Assembly: GCF_000015725.1 (NCBI RefSeq)
Contig: NC_008825.1
Coordinates: 3,968,001-4,032,000, forward strand
Reading direction: 5' to 3'
Origin: Methylibium petroleiphilum PM1
GTDB lineage: Bacteria > Pseudomonadota > Gammaproteobacteria > Burkholderiales > Burkholderiaceae_C
Length of the DNA stretch: 64,000 nt
In this document: in pieces, positions 62,839 to 64,000 of the stretch
Numbering within the stretch: position 1 is the stretch's first letter
How the letters are laid out: each line of letters begins with the position of its first letter
Program-made: the position numbers and the translations under genes
Notes under the pieces: generated by a model
What the model saw: the letters and a program-made list of their open reading frames with translations, nothing else
What the model was told of the DNA's origin: nothing
The model's database searches: none

Positions 62839-63378
62839 ATGGACGACCGCAGCCTGATCCGCCAGACCATCCGCACCGTGCCCGACTGGCCGTCGCCGGG
62901 CGTGCAGTTCCGCGACATCACACCACTGCTGCAGAGCCCGAAGGTGTTCCGCGTGCTGATCGACCAGTTCGTGCACCGCTACTTCGACCTGCGGCCCGAC
63001 GCGATCGCCGGGCTCGACGCGCGCGGTTTCATCATCGGCTCGGTCCTGGCCTACGAACTCAACATCGGCTTCGTGCCGATCCGCAAGAAGGGCAAGCTGC
63101 CCTACACCACCGTCGAGGAAAGCTACGAGCTGGAGTACGGCTCGGCCGCGGTGGAGATCCATACCGACGCCGTGAAGGCCGGCGACCGCGTGCTGCTGAT
63201 CGACGACCTGATCGCCACCGGCGGCACCATGATGGCCGGCAAGCGGCTGCTCGAGCGCCTCGGCGCCACGGTGATCGAAGGCGCGGCGATCGTCGACCTG
63301 CCGGAACTCGGCGGCGCCGCCAAGCTGCGCGCCGCCGGCCTGCCGCTGTTCACGCTGGTGTCCTTCGAAGGGCACTGA
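62839..63378 (+). CDS. apt: Adenine phosphoribosyltransferase
   Basis: 179 residues from ATG 62839 ([21 protein letters not shown]); an in-frame ATG at 62788 has no good ribosome-binding site. [35 protein letters not shown], the [19 protein letters not shown] flexible loop and the PRPP-binding motif [17 protein letters not shown] are diagnostic. It salvages adenine to AMP. Confidence 0.95.
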   Translation: MDDRSLIRQTIRTVPDWPSPGVQFRDITPLLQSPKVFRVLIDQFVHRYFDLRPDAIAGLDARGFIIGSVLAYELNIGFVPIRKKGKLPYTTVEESYELEYGSAAVEIHTDAVKAGDRVLLIDDLIATGGTMMAGKRLLERLGATVIEGAAIVDLPELGGAAKLRAAGLPLFTLVSFEGH

Positions 63379-63404
63379 GCGTCATCGGCGGGCCGCTTCG
63401 ATGC

Positions 63405-63866
63405 TCAGGTGATCGGCGTCTGCCGCGCGATGTTGCCGCGCATGCGCAGCGCCATCACCGACCCTGCCGCGCGCAGCACCTCCAGAGCGATCACCGGCAC
63501 GCGGGCGCACAGTTCCTCGAAACGCGGCAGGCGCAGCGCCCACACCACGCTGGCCGTCATCGCCTCGACCGAGGCGGTGCGCTCGCCGTCGGCGAACAGT
63601 CCGGGCTCGCCACACATCGCGCCGGGCCGCAGGATCGCGATCTTGTTGGTCGTGCCACCGGTCGCGTAGACCTGCAGCGACCCCTGGCCCAGGAAGTAGA
63701 GCGTGCGATCCTGCTCGCCCTGCTTGAGCAGCAGCTCGCCGGAGCGGATCTCGTGGCGCGTCAGGTACTGCGTGAAGGTACGCCATTGCTGCGGGTCCAG
63801 CCGCGGGCGGAACGCGTCTTCGGCGTTCAGCGACTGGATCACGTGGATCAGTTCGTCGGTGGTCAT
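63405..63866 (-). CDS. Cyclic-nucleotide-binding domain protein
   Basis: 153 residues from ATG 63866. A single cNMP-binding barrel (residues about 30-140) with the cassette GEPGLFADGERTASV, keeping the Glu and Arg that contact the cyclic phosphate. No helix-turn-helix or other domain is present, so it is a stand-alone sensor like the one between pilT and pilU, though not obviously a recent copy of it. It converges on apt, 26 bp apart. Confidence 0.82.
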   Translation of the reverse strand: MTTDELIHVIQSLNAEDAFRPRLDPQQWRTFTQYLTRHEIRSGELLLKQGEQDRTLYFLGQGSLQVYATGGTTNKIAILRPGAMCGEPGLFADGERTASVEAMTASVVWALRLPRFEELCARVPVIALEVLRAAGSVMALRMRGNIARQTPIT

Positions 63867-64000
63867 GGCGTTGTGGATTCGAAGCCTGAGCGTGAACCGA
63901 TTATCGGCACGTCGGACGCGCAAGCCAAACGCGCGCTTCGGGGAGGATCGCCATGCGGAACGTGAAGTGCGTCACTTCGATGCAGAAAATAGCAATCTCT

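Noticed and set aside
63964-63978. Palindrome GAAGTG-CGT-CACTTC near the right edge
   Set aside because: Could be an operator for a gene beyond the window, but with no neighbouring gene visible it cannot be supported.

Overview
The window is GC-rich (roughly 70 percent by eye), densely coding DNA from a beta-proteobacterium of the order Burkholderiales, most like the Rubrivivax/Leptothrix/Methylibium group. The evidence is the gene content and order (liv operon beside a YggS gene, pilT-CNBD-pilU, rsmI/yraN/diaA/dolP, mnmG-rsmG-parA-parB, kdsD-kdsC-lptC), the TAGAAT-type -10 boxes and very frequent 4-nt gene overlaps. It looks like an ordinary chromosome; mnmG-rsmG-parAB with two parS sites suggests it is not far from the replication origin. 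I saw no rRNA, tRNA, CRISPR array, transposase or prophage gene.

Layout. 1-2856: bifunctional proline catabolism gene putA (entering from the left edge, and broken by a 59-nt palindromic repeat that shifts the frame) and its divergent Lrp-type regulator. 2857-5884: a small exported protein and an alkylation-repair operon ada / 2OG-Fe(II) oxygenase / alkB. 6168-10828: a branched-chain amino-acid-type ABC importer (livGFKHM). 10835-14474: yggS, then twitching-motility ATPases pilT and pilU with a cyclic-nucleotide-binding protein between them. 14569-18486: a beta-hydroxyacid dehydrogenase, dolP/diaA/yraN and divergent rsmI, and a small exported protein. 18634-23200: tldD, ilvA, then DAHP synthase aroG behind an aromatic-amino-acid leader peptide and a textbook attenuator, and an EF-hand protein. 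23228-27018: cobalamin adenosyltransferase, a D-lactate dehydrogenase-type flavoprotein, a methyltransferase and a GAF/degenerate GGDEF protein. 27147-32093: stress operon yeaG-yeaH-spoVR. 32479-38790: parB, a hydrolase, parA, a PIN-domain toxin/antitoxin pair, a lipocalin, rsmG and mnmG. 38902-43465: two small proteins and a trehalose operon otsB-GH15-otsA. 43547-48083: a peptide-export and regulation locus (C39-peptidase ABC transporter, HlyD adaptor, a 55-residue double-glycine leader peptide, LuxR-type regulator). 48246-56083: acetyltransferase, ABC-2 exporter, hydrolase, TauE/SafE permease, a candidate small RNA, GMC oxidoreductase and MarC. 56345-63866: glycine-rich RNA-binding protein, the Kdo/LPS genes kdsD-kdsC-lptC with an SDR, a Kef-type antiporter, a phosphatase-like protein, apt and a second cyclic-nucleotide-binding protein.

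The most notable item is 43547-48083. An unlisted short gene (47068-47235, minus) encodes a peptide ending in a double-glycine processing site followed by only ten residues. It lies between a LuxR-type regulator with an atypical ligand pocket and a transporter of the kind that cleaves and exports such peptides, with a lux-box-like palindrome upstream. This looks like a self-contained peptide secretion or signalling unit. The second is the aroG attenuator (21399-21532), in which the control codons, the competing hairpins and the terminator can all be read from the sequence.
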